DNA of 64,000 nt from Rhodoferax lithotrophicus. GTDB lineage: Bacteria > Pseudomonadota > Gammaproteobacteria > Burkholderiales > Burkholderiaceae_C. Both the position numbers and the translations under genes were made by a program. Under the pieces are notes generated by a model. The model was not told the DNA's origin. It did no database searches and was given only the letters and a program-made list of their open reading frames with translations. The stretch covers positions 434,001-498,000 of the forward strand of contig NZ_AP024238.1 in the NCBI RefSeq assembly GCF_019973615.1, in the 5' to 3' direction. Numbering within the stretch: the stretch's first letter is position 1; each line of letters opens with the position of its first letter. Below, piece after piece: positions 15,744 through 26,385 of this stretch.

Positions 15744-17540
15744 TCAGGCCAGAGCGGCATCGGTGTCCATCAAGACCTTGCTGCCCGCACGTGCGGTGCG
15801 CATGGCGGTGGCGGTCTCGGGGAACAGCTTGGCGAAGTAGAAGCGTGCAGTTTGCAGCTTGGCGACATAGAACGGGTCAGTGTTGCCCGCCGCAATCTGG
15901 CGCAACGCCACTTGTGCCATCCGTGCCCAGAAGTAGCCAAACACCAGATGACCGGCCACGCGCAGGTAGTCCACCGCAGCGGAGCCCACTTCATCAGGGT
16001 TCTGGAAGCCTTTGAAGCCAATTTCAGTGGTGAACTTGGTCATTTGCTCACCCAGCATCGCAATCGGGGTGATGAATTCGGCCATCTTCTCATTCACGCC
16101 TTCTTCGGCCACCAGGGCCCCCACCAGCTTGCCGAATTTCTTCAGCGTCGCTCCGTTGTTGCCCAGCACTTTGCGGCCCAGCAAGTCCAGGCTCTGGATG
16201 GTGTTGGTGCCCTCGTAAATCATGTTGATGCGGTTGTCGCGCACAAACTGCTCCATGCCCCATTCCTTGATGAAGCCGTGGCCGCCAAACACCTGCATGC
16301 AGGCGTTGGTGGAGATGTGGCCGTTGTCGGTCAGGAAGGCTTTGCAGATCGGGGTCAGCAGGGCCAGCAGTTCGCCGGAGTCTTTGCGCACTTTTTCATC
16401 GGGGTGGTTGTGCTCTTTTTCCAGCAACATGGCGCTGAAGCACAACAAGGCGCGGCCACCTTCGGCGTAGGCCTTGGCGGTGAGCAGCATCTTGCGCACA
16501 TCGGGGTGCACCAGGATCGGGTCAGCCGGCTTGTCCTTGGCCTTGGGGCCGGTGAGCGAACGCATCTGGATGCGGTCTTTGGCGTAGGCCAGCGCGTTCT
16601 GGAAGGCCACTTCAGTCAGGCCGAGCGACTGGTTTCCGACACCCAGGCGGGCGGCGTTCATCATCACAAACATGCCTTGCATGCCCTTGTTGGGCTGGCC
16701 GACCATGGTGCCGACCGCACCGTCGAGCACGATCTGCGCAGTGGCATTGGACTTGATGCCCATTTTGTGTTCCAGGCCGCCGCAGTAAATGCCGTTGCGC
16801 TCGCCCAAAGAGCCATCGGCATTGACCAAAAATTTGGGCACGATGAACAGGCTCACGCCCTTGATGCCGGGGGGCGCGTCGGGCAGGCGGGCCAGTACCA
16901 GGTGAATGATGTTGTCGGCCAGGTCGTGCTCACCGGCGCTGATGAAAATCTTGTTGCCGGTGATGCGGTAAGTGCCGTCGGCTTGGGGTTCGGCCTTGGT
17001 GCGCATCAGACCCAGATCGGTGCCGCAATGCGGTTCGGTCAGGCACATGGTGCCAGTCCATTCTCCGCTGGTCATCTTGTGCAGGTAGGTGGCTTTTTGC
17101 TCGGGTGTGCCGTGGGTGTGCAGAGCGGCGTAGGCCCCGTGGGTCAGGCCGGGGTACATCGTCCAGGCCTGGTTGGCCGAGTTCATCATCTCGTAGAAAC
17201 ACTGGTTGACCACCAGGGGCAGGCCCTGGCCACCAAACGCGGGGTCACAGGCCAGCGCGGCCCAGCCGCCTTCAATGTACTGTTTGTAGGCGGCTTTGTA
17301 ACCGGTGGGGGTGGTCACCGCGTGGGTGGTGATGTCGAGCTGGCAGCCCTCAGTGTCGCCAGAAATGTTCAGCGGCAACAGCACATCGGTGGCGAATTTG
17401 CCGCCTTCTTCCAGCACGGCGTTGATGGTGTCGGCATCCATGTCGGCATGGACCGGCATGGCTTGTAAATCAGCCGTGACGTTGAGCATTTCGTGCATGA
17501 CAAATTGCATGTCGCGCAGTGGGGGTGTGTAAACAGCCAT
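15744..17540 (-). CDS. Acyl-CoA dehydrogenase (long form with extra C-terminal domain)
   Basis: 598 residues, about 200 more than a classical acyl-CoA dehydrogenase, as in the family with an added C-terminal helical domain. The flavin-binding segments are seen: GTMCLTEPHCGTDLGLMRTK and ITGNKIFISAGEHDLADN. The catalytic region is near QVFGGHGFIKEWGMEQFVRD with the NMIYEGTNTIQSLDLLGRK motif. FAD-dependent first step of beta-oxidation. First structural gene after the TetR regulator, 27 nt downstream of it. Confidence 0.92.
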   Translation of the reverse strand: MAVYTPPLRDMQFVMHEMLNVTADLQAMPVHADMDADTINAVLEEGGKFATDVLLPLNISGDTEGCQLDITTHAVTTPTGYKAAYKQYIEGGWAALACDPAFGGQGLPLVVNQCFYEMMNSANQAWTMYPGLTHGAYAALHTHGTPEQKATYLHKMTSGEWTGTMCLTEPHCGTDLGLMRTKAEPQADGTYRITGNKIFISAGEHDLADNIIHLVLARLPDAPPGIKGVSLFIVPKFLVNADGSLGERNGIYCGGLEHKMGIKSNATAQIVLDGAVGTMVGQPNKGMQGMFVMMNAARLGVGNQSLGLTEVAFQNALAYAKDRIQMRSLTGPKAKDKPADPILVHPDVRKMLLTAKAYAEGGRALLCFSAMLLEKEHNHPDEKVRKDSGELLALLTPICKAFLTDNGHISTNACMQVFGGHGFIKEWGMEQFVRDNRINMIYEGTNTIQSLDLLGRKVLGNNGATLKKFGKLVGALVAEEGVNEKMAEFITPIAMLGEQMTKFTTEIGFKGFQNPDEVGSAAVDYLRVAGHLVFGYFWARMAQVALRQIAAGNTDPFYVAKLQTARFYFAKLFPETATAMRTARAGSKVLMDTDAALA

Positions 17541-17567
17541 GGGGTTTCTCCTGGAAAAAATGAGGGG

Positions 17568-18242
17568 TCAGACAGAGGGTGGGGTCACGCCAGCGGCAGC
17601 CTTGCCGTAACGCAGCAAAATGTTTTCAAACCCGGTGTTGGCACGTTCTGTGGCCCCCGGGTTTTTCAGAAAGCGGGCTTCGTAGTGCAGTGCCAAAATC
17701 AAGCCGTGAATCTCAAAGGCCATCTGGGACTCGTCAGCATCGGGTACCAGGTGGCCCTCATCTTTGGCTTGCACCACGGCGCGGTGTAGTGCCGCCAGCC
17801 AGGTTTGCACCGAACTGGCCAAGGCATCACGCACCGGGCCAGGGCGGTCATCAAACTCGACGGCACCACTGATAAAAATGCAGCCGGACTGGATTTCAAC
17901 GGCCACACGCTTCATCCAGTTGGCAAACAGGGCGCGTACCCGGGGCAGGCCACGCGGGGCCTCCATGGCCGGGAAAAAAACTTCGTCATAAAAGCGCTGG
18001 TAGTACTCACGAATCACCGAAATTTGCAGTTCTTCGCGCGAGCCAAAATGGGCAAACACCCCTGATTTGCTCATACGGGCAATTTCTGCCAGTGCGCCTA
18101 TGCTCAGGCCTTCCAGGCCAATTTGTTGCGCCAGACCCAGGGCCGCTTCCACAATGGTTTGTTTGGTTTGCTGGCCTTTTTGCAGTGCCCGCGAGCTTTT
18201 GGAGCTGCTGCTAGGGAGGGGCTTCTGAAAGGTGAGTGACAT
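17568..18242 (-). CDS. TetR-family repressor of the beta-oxidation operon
   Basis: 224 residues. The N-terminal helix-turn-helix reads IGALAEIARMSKSGVFAHFG, preceded by TKQTIVEAALGLAQQIGLEG. The C-terminal part (residues ~95-210) resembles TetR_C domains that bind acyl-CoA-like ligands. It is the first gene of the fad operon and has a perfect palindrome 18 bp upstream of its start, so it probably represses itself and the downstream genes until an acyl-CoA appears (inference from family and layout). Confidence 0.88.
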   Translation of the reverse strand: MSLTFQKPLPSSSSKSSRALQKGQQTKQTIVEAALGLAQQIGLEGLSIGALAEIARMSKSGVFAHFGSREELQISVIREYYQRFYDEVFFPAMEAPRGLPRVRALFANWMKRVAVEIQSGCIFISGAVEFDDRPGPVRDALASSVQTWLAALHRAVVQAKDEGHLVPDADESQMAFEIHGLILALHYEARFLKNPGATERANTGFENILLRYGKAAAGVTPPSV

Positions 18243-18259
18243 GACAATGTGGCAATAAA

Positions 18260-18273
18260 AGAACGATCGTTCT
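18260..18273. promoter_or_regulatory. TetR-type operator palindrome
   Basis: AGAACGATCGTTCT is a perfect 14-bp palindrome, 18 bp upstream of the TetR start codon and in the expected promoter region. Similar GAACGATCGTTC sites are known operators of fatty-acid TetR regulators. Confidence 0.75.
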
Positions 18274-18373
18274 ATTTTGCAGCATTTCCAATGTCAGTGT
18301 GTCCCCTTCAGGTGGTTTAGGGGGGCTTTTCTAGGCGATTTGCGGGTAAACACCTAGGTGGATGGGCCTCGTA

Positions 18374-19015
18374 TCACAGCATCAGGGACAAGCCCGCTTC
18401 CAGTTGCTCGCTGGCCGGGCGTTTGAAGTCCGAGCGCACATAACGCTGCAAGCGGCCACGGGCAAAGGCCACTAGCACCATGGCGCTGATCTGGGCATCC
18501 AGCGTGGGCGTGGCGCTTTCAGCTTGCGCCACATCGCCACGCAGGCATTGCTTCAGGGTGGCTTCGATCTTGTCAAAAAACAGGTTCATGCGCAGTTGCA
18601 GGCGTTCATGCTCCAGCACCAGGGCATCTCCCACCATGACGCGGCTCATGCCGGGGTTTTTCTCGGCAAATTTGATCAGCAGGGTGATGATTTGCCGGGC
18701 TTTGCGGTGGCCGGGCTCATGGGTTTGCGCCTCAATCTGGTTGATCAGGGCAAACACCGACTGCTCGATGAAATCAATCAGCCCCTCAAACATCTGCGCC
18801 TTGCTGGCAAAGTGGCGGTACAGCGCCGCCTCACTCACCTGCAGCTGCTTGGCCAGGGCGGCGGTGGTGATGCGTTCACCACCAGGCTGCTCCAGCATGG
18901 CCGCCAGGGTTTGCAAAATCTGCACCCGCCGCTCACCCGGCTTGGGCCGGGGTCTGGCCGGTGTGGCCTTTGCGCCTGTGCCGTCTGGCCGTGGTGGGTG
19001 TTCGGTGTCTGGCAT
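18374..19015 (-). CDS. slmA: Nucleoid occlusion factor SlmA (TetR family)
   Basis: 213 residues. A Pro/Lys-rich N terminus precedes a TetR helix-turn-helix (ITTAALAKQLQVSEAALYRH). The following KAQMFEGLIDFIEQSVFALI and the C-terminal helix run (GRLQRYVRSDFKRPASEQL) match SlmA, which binds DNA and blocks FtsZ assembly over the nucleoid. Its position directly after argB is the arrangement found in many Burkholderiales. The long N-terminal extension is typical of betaproteobacterial forms. Confidence 0.85.
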   Translation of the reverse strand: MPDTEHPPRPDGTGAKATPARPRPKPGERRVQILQTLAAMLEQPGGERITTAALAKQLQVSEAALYRHFASKAQMFEGLIDFIEQSVFALINQIEAQTHEPGHRKARQIITLLIKFAEKNPGMSRVMVGDALVLEHERLQLRMNLFFDKIEATLKQCLRGDVAQAESATPTLDAQISAMVLVAFARGRLQRYVRSDFKRPASEQLEAGLSLML

Positions 19016-19044
19016 GGGTTGAGGCCGGTGGAGGGTGGCAGTTT

Positions 19045-19106
19045 TGTATAAGAAATAGGCCTCTAGTGCTTATTTATCAAGCGCAAGCAGCTCTATTTTG
19101 TATAGC
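19045..19106. repeat. dispersed AGCGCT-type repeat (slmA-argB gap)
   Basis: TATAAGAAATAGGCCTCTAG, TGCTTATTTATCAAGCGCAA and GCAGCTCTATTTTGTATAG: the repeat in the reverse orientation, filling the gap between slmA and argB. Confidence 0.5.
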
Positions 19107-19109
19107 GTT

Positions 19110-20036
<927 letters not shown>

Positions 20037-20342
20037 TCAGGAAATACCGCCAAATTGTGCCGCATGATTTTGAAATTTCCGAATGCAGGGATGGCCTGGG
20101 TTCGCGACATGACAGATCGGCTTGACAATGACGGCGTTGCACCTGCGCCGCGGATGGATGTCTTTGTGCAAAAAATGTGCGGTGGCATGGATCGTCGTTT
20201 TCCCGACCCTCAAACTGACCCAGAAGTGATGTGATTTTGAGTCGATAAGGTTTGCCGCGTGTTGGTTCGAACGTGTTTTCTGGTGGCGTGGTGCTTTGGG
20301 CTAGGCTCTAAAATTTGCCGAACTCAGTGGTTGGAAATCAAA

Positions 20343-22691
20343 ATGAAAAAAATAGTTGTTGATTTGCTTAATTTGTCCCTTTGGCAGCCTGCTGTTGCCT
20401 TGATGCGTGGGCTTAAATTTTCGGGCAAGATGGCACTGATTGCGACGGCTATTCTGGTGCCGCTGATCTTCTTGTTATGGCAGATGGTGGACAACCATCT
20501 GCGTGACATCCATTTCGTTACCAAAGAGCGTGCCGGGGTGCGGTATGCCAGTGCCATTTACCCGGCCATTGATTTGATGGCGAAATGGCGTCAACAGGCA
20601 CGGAATGCGGCGTATGGTGACAACGCCGACGCGTTACCTGAAACGCGTCAAGCCTTTGACAAGGCCTATGCGCAGTTGCAGGCGCTTGATGCTGAACTGG
20701 GGTCGAATCTCAATACACATGCCGGGTTTGCCGCATTGAGCCGCGCGGTACAAACCGCACAATCCGTTCAGCCGAAGCCTGGTGTGAAGGCGGATCCCGA
20801 TGTCGTCTTAAATGGCATGGTGGATGTCTCGCGCTCGCTGGCGGATTTACTGGACAGTGTCACGGATGGTTCTGGCTTGATCTTGGACACGGAATTGGCC
20901 AGCTACCACTTGATGAGTGCGGTGATGTTGCGTGCACCAGATGTGATTCAGAACACACTTGAAGTTCGTGGCTTGGTGCGCTCTGCATTGAAAGCCGGGC
21001 AAATCACTCCTGCCAATGCCGAACGGTTGCATGGTTTTGTCATGTTGATCATGCGGGATACCGAGCAAGCCAAATTGTCTCTGGACAAGGTGCAAAAAAT
21101 CGCCCCGGACTACGGTGCACATCTCACTCGGGGTGCGGTTGTGGCGACCGACAATTTACGGCAATTGGTGCACACCATTGTTCCAACCGGGGCGAGCGAA
21201 CTCACGGGTGATGTGAGCGCTTTCATGAAGGTTGCCAATGACACCATGCAAAGCCAGTTTCATCAGGTTGAAAAGAATCTGCAGGTGCTCGATCACATGC
21301 TGGCGGATCGTCAGGCCAGTTTGCTGCGCAGGTTGTGGCTGGAGTTGAGCTTAGCCGTGTTGTGTTTGTTGCTGGCGACCTATCTGTGTATCGGGTTTTA
21401 CAACGTCATGAGCCAAGGCTTCACGTCGCTGCGCCGTCACTTGATCAGTATCTCCATGGGCGACTTGCGTTCGCCGATTCAATACCATGGGCGTGATGAA
21501 GTGGCAGGCATGCTCAAAGAACTGTCCAACATGCAACTGGCGCTGGCGCAGACTATCCACGAAGTGCAGGAAGCCAGCGATTTGGTGGTCACGGCCAGCA
21601 TGGAAATTGCCCAAGGAACGCAGGATCTGGCGGGCCGCACCGAATCTGCCGCTGCGGCGCTTGAAGAATCTTCTGCCGCGCTGGAGCAAACCAACTCCAC
21701 CGTTGCCATGACGGCAGAAGCTGTCGGCAAAGCTTCTGAAATTGCCACGGGCAATGCCAATACGGCCAGTCAAGGTGGGGCAGTGATGCAAGACGTTGCC
21801 GACACCATGGAGCGTATTCAGGGTTCGTCCAAAAAAATCAGCGACATCATTGGGGTGATTGATGGCATTGCGTTCCAAACCAACATTCTGGCGCTTAATG
21901 CCGCGGTAGAAGCCGCCCGCGCCGGGGAGCAGGGTCGAGGTTTTGCTGTGGTGGCAACTGAAGTTCGGGCGCTGGCCGGGCGCAGTGCCGCAGCAGCCAA
22001 AGAAATCAAAACCCTGATCACCACCAGTACGGATGAAGTGACTCGCGGTTCGAGCATTGTGCGCCAGGCCAGCGAGCACATGCACCAGATTGTTGCCAGT
22101 GCTGAGCAGGTTAAAAACCTGTTGGACGAAGTAGCCAATGGTGCGCGTGAACAAAGTCTGGGCATTGGTCAAATTGGAGAGGCTGTCCATGAGCTGGATC
22201 GAAACACCCAAGCCAATGCGGCTTTGGTTGAGCAAACCGCTGCCTCATCCAGTCACCTGAGCAAAGTTGCTGTGCGTATGGCAGCGCAGGTGGATGAGTT
22301 CCGGCTGCCGAATGCCAAAACCTCCGCACTGGTGGAAGGTATTGACGTGGATGCCATCATTGATGGTCATCGGCAATGGAAAGTGAAGCTGCGTGATGCC
22401 ATAGAAAATGGTGACCAGGTTGATGTGGCTACCTTGTCATGTGATAACTGTTGCTCTTTGGGCAAGTGGATTTATGCTGACGGCCAACGTTTGCGTGAGC
22501 GATCCAGTTTTACGACGCTGGTCAACAACCATGCCCACTTTCACCAGGTGGCTGGTCAGGTGGGGCAGTTGATCAATGAAGGACGCTACGAGCAAGCTGA
22601 AGATGCCTTGTCCCCCAATACACCTTTTACACACGCTACCAGCGATGTGGTCAAGGTGTTGTCAGCTGCGAAGCGGCTGGGTTTTGTATAA
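20343..22691 (+). CDS. Methyl-accepting chemotaxis protein with C-terminal CZB zinc domain
   Basis: 782 residues. Transmembrane segments lie near residues 30-55 and 335-360; a ~280-residue periplasmic sensor lies between them. HAMP follows (SLRRHLISISMGDLRSPI), then the signalling hairpin with the conserved tip [20 protein letters not shown] and [16 protein letters not shown]. The last ~110 residues form a CZB domain with its zinc ligands (DGHRQWK, SLGKW preceded by SCDNCC, and HAHFHQV). CZB receptors sense cytoplasmic zinc or oxidants such as HOCl (established for TlpD/CZB families). No CheR-tether pentapeptide. Confidence 0.92.
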   Translation: MKKIVVDLLNLSLWQPAVALMRGLKFSGKMALIATAILVPLIFLLWQMVDNHLRDIHFVTKERAGVRYASAIYPAIDLMAKWRQQARNAAYGDNADALPETRQAFDKAYAQLQALDAELGSNLNTHAGFAALSRAVQTAQSVQPKPGVKADPDVVLNGMVDVSRSLADLLDSVTDGSGLILDTELASYHLMSAVMLRAPDVIQNTLEVRGLVRSALKAGQITPANAERLHGFVMLIMRDTEQAKLSLDKVQKIAPDYGAHLTRGAVVATDNLRQLVHTIVPTGASELTGDVSAFMKVANDTMQSQFHQVEKNLQVLDHMLADRQASLLRRLWLELSLAVLCLLLATYLCIGFYNVMSQGFTSLRRHLISISMGDLRSPIQYHGRDEVAGMLKELSNMQLALAQTIHEVQEASDLVVTASMEIAQGTQDLAGRTESAAAALEESSAALEQTNSTVAMTAEAVGKASEIATGNANTASQGGAVMQDVADTMERIQGSSKKISDIIGVIDGIAFQTNILALNAAVEAARAGEQGRGFAVVATEVRALAGRSAAAAKEIKTLITTSTDEVTRGSSIVRQASEHMHQIVASAEQVKNLLDEVANGAREQSLGIGQIGEAVHELDRNTQANAALVEQTAASSSHLSKVAVRMAAQVDEFRLPNAKTSALVEGIDVDAIIDGHRQWKVKLRDAIENGDQVDVATLSCDNCCSLGKWIYADGQRLRERSSFTTLVNNHAHFHQVAGQVGQLINEGRYEQAEDALSPNTPFTHATSDVVKVLSAAKRLGFV

Positions 22692-22740
22692 AGGGTTGGC
22701 CACTTCTTTTTCATCACGTCCTTGAGGCTTCCTTGACGCT

Positions 22741-23223
22741 TCAACTATCCGCTGGTTTGGGAACTTCACGCGGGTGACCCTGATCATCAATGGCCACGTA
22801 GGTGAGCGAGGCTTCGGTTACTTTGGTGTATTTACCCTGCAGCCTGAAGTGTTCGGCGTAAACCTCCACCTTGACCGTGATGGAGGTGCGGCCAATACGT
22901 ACCAGCTTGCTGTAAAAGCTCAAAATATCGCCCACGCGTACGGGTTGTTTGAAAATAAATTCGTTGACCGCCACGGTGGCCATGCGTCCTTGGGTGTAGC
23001 GTGCTGGAATCACGGCACCAGCCAAGTCCACCTGGGCCATGACCCAGCCACCAAATATGTCGCCGTTGGCGTTGCAGTCACGCGGTAGCGGAATCACCTT
23101 CAGCACTAATTCTTCATCGGTCGGTAGTTGTACTTGCTGTGCGCTGCTTTTGCGGTCAGTTTTGGCCGTTGTTACAGACGGAAGCGATGTTTCGGGCTGC
23201 GTATCAAAGGGGTTTATAGACAT
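22741..23223 (-). CDS. Acyl-CoA thioesterase (hotdog fold, YciA-like)
   Basis: 160 residues from the ATG at 23223 (a GTG at 23229 is possible). The single hotdog domain begins at DEELVLKVIPLPRDCNANGD and contains DIFGGWVMAQVDLAG, the conserved Asn/Asp and Gly-Gly turn of YciA-type thioesterases, and VNEFIFKQPVRVGDIL. The N-terminal ~40 residues are polar and low-complexity. Hydrolyses acyl-CoA esters; substrate length cannot be told. Confidence 0.88.
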   Translation of the reverse strand: MSINPFDTQPETSLPSVTTAKTDRKSSAQQVQLPTDEELVLKVIPLPRDCNANGDIFGGWVMAQVDLAGAVIPARYTQGRMATVAVNEFIFKQPVRVGDILSFYSKLVRIGRTSITVKVEVYAEHFRLQGKYTKVTEASLTYVAIDDQGHPREVPKPADS

Positions 23224-23261
23224 GGGCACAATCCTAGGGTTGTTTTTTCAGATTGTCCCCT

Positions 23262-25133
23262 ATGCGCCGTCATTCATCCTCCTCCCATAGCGGAACCAGT
23301 GCCAGTTCTTCATCTGTGAGTGGTCCAACTGCCTTGGTTCCACGTTCGGATTGGGCCACGTTACAGCGCTTGTTTCCGTATCTGTGGCAATACAAATGGC
23401 GTGTCATTGCCGCACTGGTTTTTATGGTGGGTGCCAAGCTGGCCAACGTGGGCGTTCCACTGCTGCTCAAGGAATTGGTGGACACCATGAATCCCAAGGC
23501 AGGTGTGGGTGCCGAGGCTTTGTTGATTGTGCCGTTGGGTTTGCTGGTGGCCTATGGTCTGTTGCGCTTGTCAACCACGCTGTTCGCCGAGCTGCGAGAG
23601 TTGATTTTTGCCAAAGCCACCGAAGGCGCATCTCGTTCCATCAGTCTGCAGGTGTTTCGTCATTTGCATGCATTGAGTTTGCGCTTTCACCTGGAGCGCC
23701 AGACTGGGGGGATGACGCGTGACATTGAGCGCGGCACGCGAGCCGTGCATTCACTTATCAGTTACTCTTTGTACAGCATTTTCCCGACGTTGATTGAGGT
23801 GACGCTGGTGCTGGGTGTTCTGGCGGTCAAGTTTGATGCCTGGTTTGCCTGGATCACCATCGCGGCCCTTATTCTCTACATCCTCTTCACCATTGTGGTG
23901 ACTGAATGGCGAACCCAGTTCAGAAAGCAGATGAACGATCTGGATAGCACCGCACACAGTCGCGCCATTGACTCGCTGCTGAATTACGAGACCGTCAAAT
24001 ATTTCAACAACGAAGAGTTTGAAGCCAAGCGGTATGACGACAATTTGGAGCGTTACCGCAAGGCTGCACTCAAAAGCCAGACCACGTTAAGTCTCCTCAA
24101 CACCGGCCAGCAGTTGATTATTGCTGCGGGGTTGGTGCTTATGCTGTGGCGTGCCACTCAGGGTGTTGTGGATGGCAGAATGACATTGGGTGATTTGGTG
24201 ATGGTCAATGCCTTCATGATTCAGCTCTATATTCCACTTGGGTTTCTGGGCGTGTTGTACCGCGAGATCAAGCAGGGCCTGACCGACTTGGAGAAAATGT
24301 TCACGTTGATGGAGCGTGAACGCGAAATTGCCGATCTGCCCGGTGCGCTGCCGCTGGCCCTGGTGGATCAAAGCGCCATCACGCTGAAGGCCAACCCAGG
24401 CCATGCCAGTGTGAGCTTCAGAAATGTTCAGTTTGCCTATGACCCCGCGCGTCCGATCCTGCATGACATCAGCTTTGACATCCCGGCGGGCAAAACCGTG
24501 GCGGTGGTCGGTCCGTCCGGCTCGGGCAAGTCGACTCTGGCACGGCTGCTGTTTCGTTTTTACGACGTGCAAAGCGGCCAGATCCTGATTGCCGGGCAAG
24601 ACATCAAACAGGTCACGCAGGCCAGTGTGCGCCAGGCGATTGGCATCGTGCCGCAAGATACGGTGCTGTTCAACGACACGGTGGAATACAACATTGCCTA
24701 TGGCAAGCCTGGGGCCACACGCGAACAGGTGGTGGAGGCAGCCCAGTCGGCCCACATCCACAACTTCATTACCGCTACGCCCAAAGGCTACGACACCATG
24801 GTCGGCGAGCGTGGGCTGAAACTCTCGGGCGGAGAAAAACAGCGTGTGGCCATTGCCCGCACCCTGCTGAAAAATCCACCGATTCTGATTTTTGACGAAG
24901 CCACCAGTGCGCTGGACAGTGCCAATGAGCGTGCCATCCAGGCCGAATTACAAAGCGTGGCGCAAAACAAAACCACTCTGGTCATTGCCCACCGCCTGTC
25001 GACAGTGGTGGATGCGCACGAAATTCTGGTGATGGAGGCTGGCCACATTCTGGAGCGTGGCTCCCACGCCGAACTACTGGCTGCCAACGGCCGCTATGCA
25101 CAGATGTGGGCGCTGCAGCAAAGTTCGGAGTAG
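23262..25133 (+). CDS. ABC exporter of the Atm1/ABCB7 type (permease-ATPase)
   Basis: 623 residues from the ATG at 23262. Half-transporter with six TM helices over residues ~35-325, including the Atm1-type segment NYETVKYFNNEEFEAKRY and LLNTGQQLIIAAGLVLMLW. The ATPase domain has Walker A GPSGSGKST (about 417-425), signature LSGGEKQR and Walker B ILIFDEATSALD. Bacterial Atm1 proteins export glutathione-linked metal or sulfur species. Expressed alone; convergent with aroG. Confidence 0.9.
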   Translation: MRRHSSSSHSGTSASSSSVSGPTALVPRSDWATLQRLFPYLWQYKWRVIAALVFMVGAKLANVGVPLLLKELVDTMNPKAGVGAEALLIVPLGLLVAYGLLRLSTTLFAELRELIFAKATEGASRSISLQVFRHLHALSLRFHLERQTGGMTRDIERGTRAVHSLISYSLYSIFPTLIEVTLVLGVLAVKFDAWFAWITIAALILYILFTIVVTEWRTQFRKQMNDLDSTAHSRAIDSLLNYETVKYFNNEEFEAKRYDDNLERYRKAALKSQTTLSLLNTGQQLIIAAGLVLMLWRATQGVVDGRMTLGDLVMVNAFMIQLYIPLGFLGVLYREIKQGLTDLEKMFTLMEREREIADLPGALPLALVDQSAITLKANPGHASVSFRNVQFAYDPARPILHDISFDIPAGKTVAVVGPSGSGKSTLARLLFRFYDVQSGQILIAGQDIKQVTQASVRQAIGIVPQDTVLFNDTVEYNIAYGKPGATREQVVEAAQSAHIHNFITATPKGYDTMVGERGLKLSGGEKQRVAIARTLLKNPPILIFDEATSALDSANERAIQAELQSVAQNKTTLVIAHRLSTVVDAHEILVMEAGHILERGSHAELLAANGRYAQMWALQQSSE

Positions 25134-25245
25134 CTGAAAACGGAATCATGTTTCCATGAGGGTTTTCCGGCTTCGAGAAGCCGCTATCGGACGGACTGCG
25201 TGTGACTCAGCTCCGTGTGGGCTTCTTCTGAAGGCCATTTGTCAT

Positions 25246-26304
25246 TCAACGGGCACGGGTTTTGAGCCGCAGAGCTGCTTCACGCAGACCACTGGCTGTT
25301 GCATCCCAACCTAAGCACGCATCGGTGATAGACACGCCATAACGCAGGTCCTGCGGTTGACCAAGTTTCTGGTTGCCTTCAAACAAGTTGGATTCGAGCA
25401 TCACCCCTTTGATGGACTGGTTGCCATCTACGATTTGCCCCACCACGTCTTTGAGTACCAGGCTTTGCAGCGCATGGTTTTTACGCGAGTTGCCATGGCT
25501 GCAGTCCACCACAATGTTGACGGGAAGTTTGGCTTTGGTGAGTTCGGCCTCGGCTTCGGCCACAGCCACCGAATCGTAATTAGGCTGCGTACCGCCTCGC
25601 AAGATCAAGTGACCGTAGGTATTGCCACGGGTTTGGGTCAAGGCCACCTGTCCATCACCGTTGATGCCCAAAAAGGTATGTGGTTGGGCTGCCGAGAGCA
25701 TGGCGTTCAGGGCGACATCCAAATTGCCATCGGTACCATTTTTGAAGCCAACAGGGCTGGATAAGCCGCTGGCCATTTCACGGTGGGTTTGACTCTCTGT
25801 GGTGCGTGCACCAATGGCGCTCCAGGCAATCAGGTCACCCAAATATTGGGGTGTGATCGGATCAAGCGCTTCTGTGCCACAGGGTAAGCCCATGTCGTTC
25901 AGGTCGACCAGAAGCTTGCGAGCAATATGAAGACCTTCTTCAATATGAAAGCTGTCGTCCATGCGTGGGTCGTTGATCAAACCCTTCCAGCCAACGGTTG
26001 TTCGCGGTTTTTCAAAGTACACCCGCATCACAATAAACAGCTGGTCTTGGAGTTCATCTGCCAAGGCTTTGAGTCGTTGTGCATAGTCTTTGGCCGCAGA
26101 AATGTCATGTATTGAGCAGGGCCCCACCACGACCAACAGGCGTTTGTCCTGCCCTGTGAGGATGTTTGTCACGGTGTTGCGCGCGTGACTGACGGTTTGG
26201 CTGGCGCGGACTGTCGCTGGCACTGCATCGTGCAGGGTACTGGGCGGGAGCAAAGCTTGCTGCGCCACAATATTCAGGTTTTCAAAAGCGTTTGGAAAGG
26301 TCAT
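25246..26304 (-). CDS. aroG: 3-deoxy-7-phosphoheptulonate (DAHP) synthase, class I
   Basis: 352 residues; condenses PEP and erythrose-4-phosphate, the first step of the shikimate pathway. Recognised by VVGPCSIHD, RVYFEKPRTTVGWKGLINDP, GARTTESQTHREMASGLSSP, NIVVDCSHGNS and EGNQKLGQPQDLRYGVSITD. Length and sequence match AroF/G/H of E. coli. Which aromatic amino acid inhibits it cannot be read. Confidence 0.95.
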   Translation of the reverse strand: MTFPNAFENLNIVAQQALLPPSTLHDAVPATVRASQTVSHARNTVTNILTGQDKRLLVVVGPCSIHDISAAKDYAQRLKALADELQDQLFIVMRVYFEKPRTTVGWKGLINDPRMDDSFHIEEGLHIARKLLVDLNDMGLPCGTEALDPITPQYLGDLIAWSAIGARTTESQTHREMASGLSSPVGFKNGTDGNLDVALNAMLSAAQPHTFLGINGDGQVALTQTRGNTYGHLILRGGTQPNYDSVAVAEAEAELTKAKLPVNIVVDCSHGNSRKNHALQSLVLKDVVGQIVDGNQSIKGVMLESNLFEGNQKLGQPQDLRYGVSITDACLGWDATASGLREAALRLKTRAR

Positions 26305-26319
26305 GATTTAGAATGAAAT

Positions 26320-26378
26320 TGGGCTCTAGGCCTTTAAATTAAAGCGTGAGTAGCTATAAATTTTGAATGCAATAGAGC
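26320..26378. repeat. degenerate copy of the dispersed intergenic repeat
   Basis: TCTAGGCCTTTAAATTAAAG, CGTGAGTAGCTATAAATTTT: a degenerate copy of the repeat between aroG and the exopolysaccharide island. It marks the border where AT content visibly rises. Confidence 0.35.
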
Positions 26379-26385
26379 TGGCGCG

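Noticed and set aside
15702..17468. 588-codon open frame on the plus strand
   Set aside because: Antisense to the acyl-CoA dehydrogenase; shadow frame without family similarity.
22111..22329. other small antisense frames in chemoreceptor genes
   Set aside because: All are shadows of the conserved signalling domain.
25168..25183. CGGCTTCGAGAAGCCG as a terminator between the ABC exporter and aroG
   Set aside because: A perfect 7-bp stem, but the loop would be only 2 nt and there is no T-tract; too weak to call.
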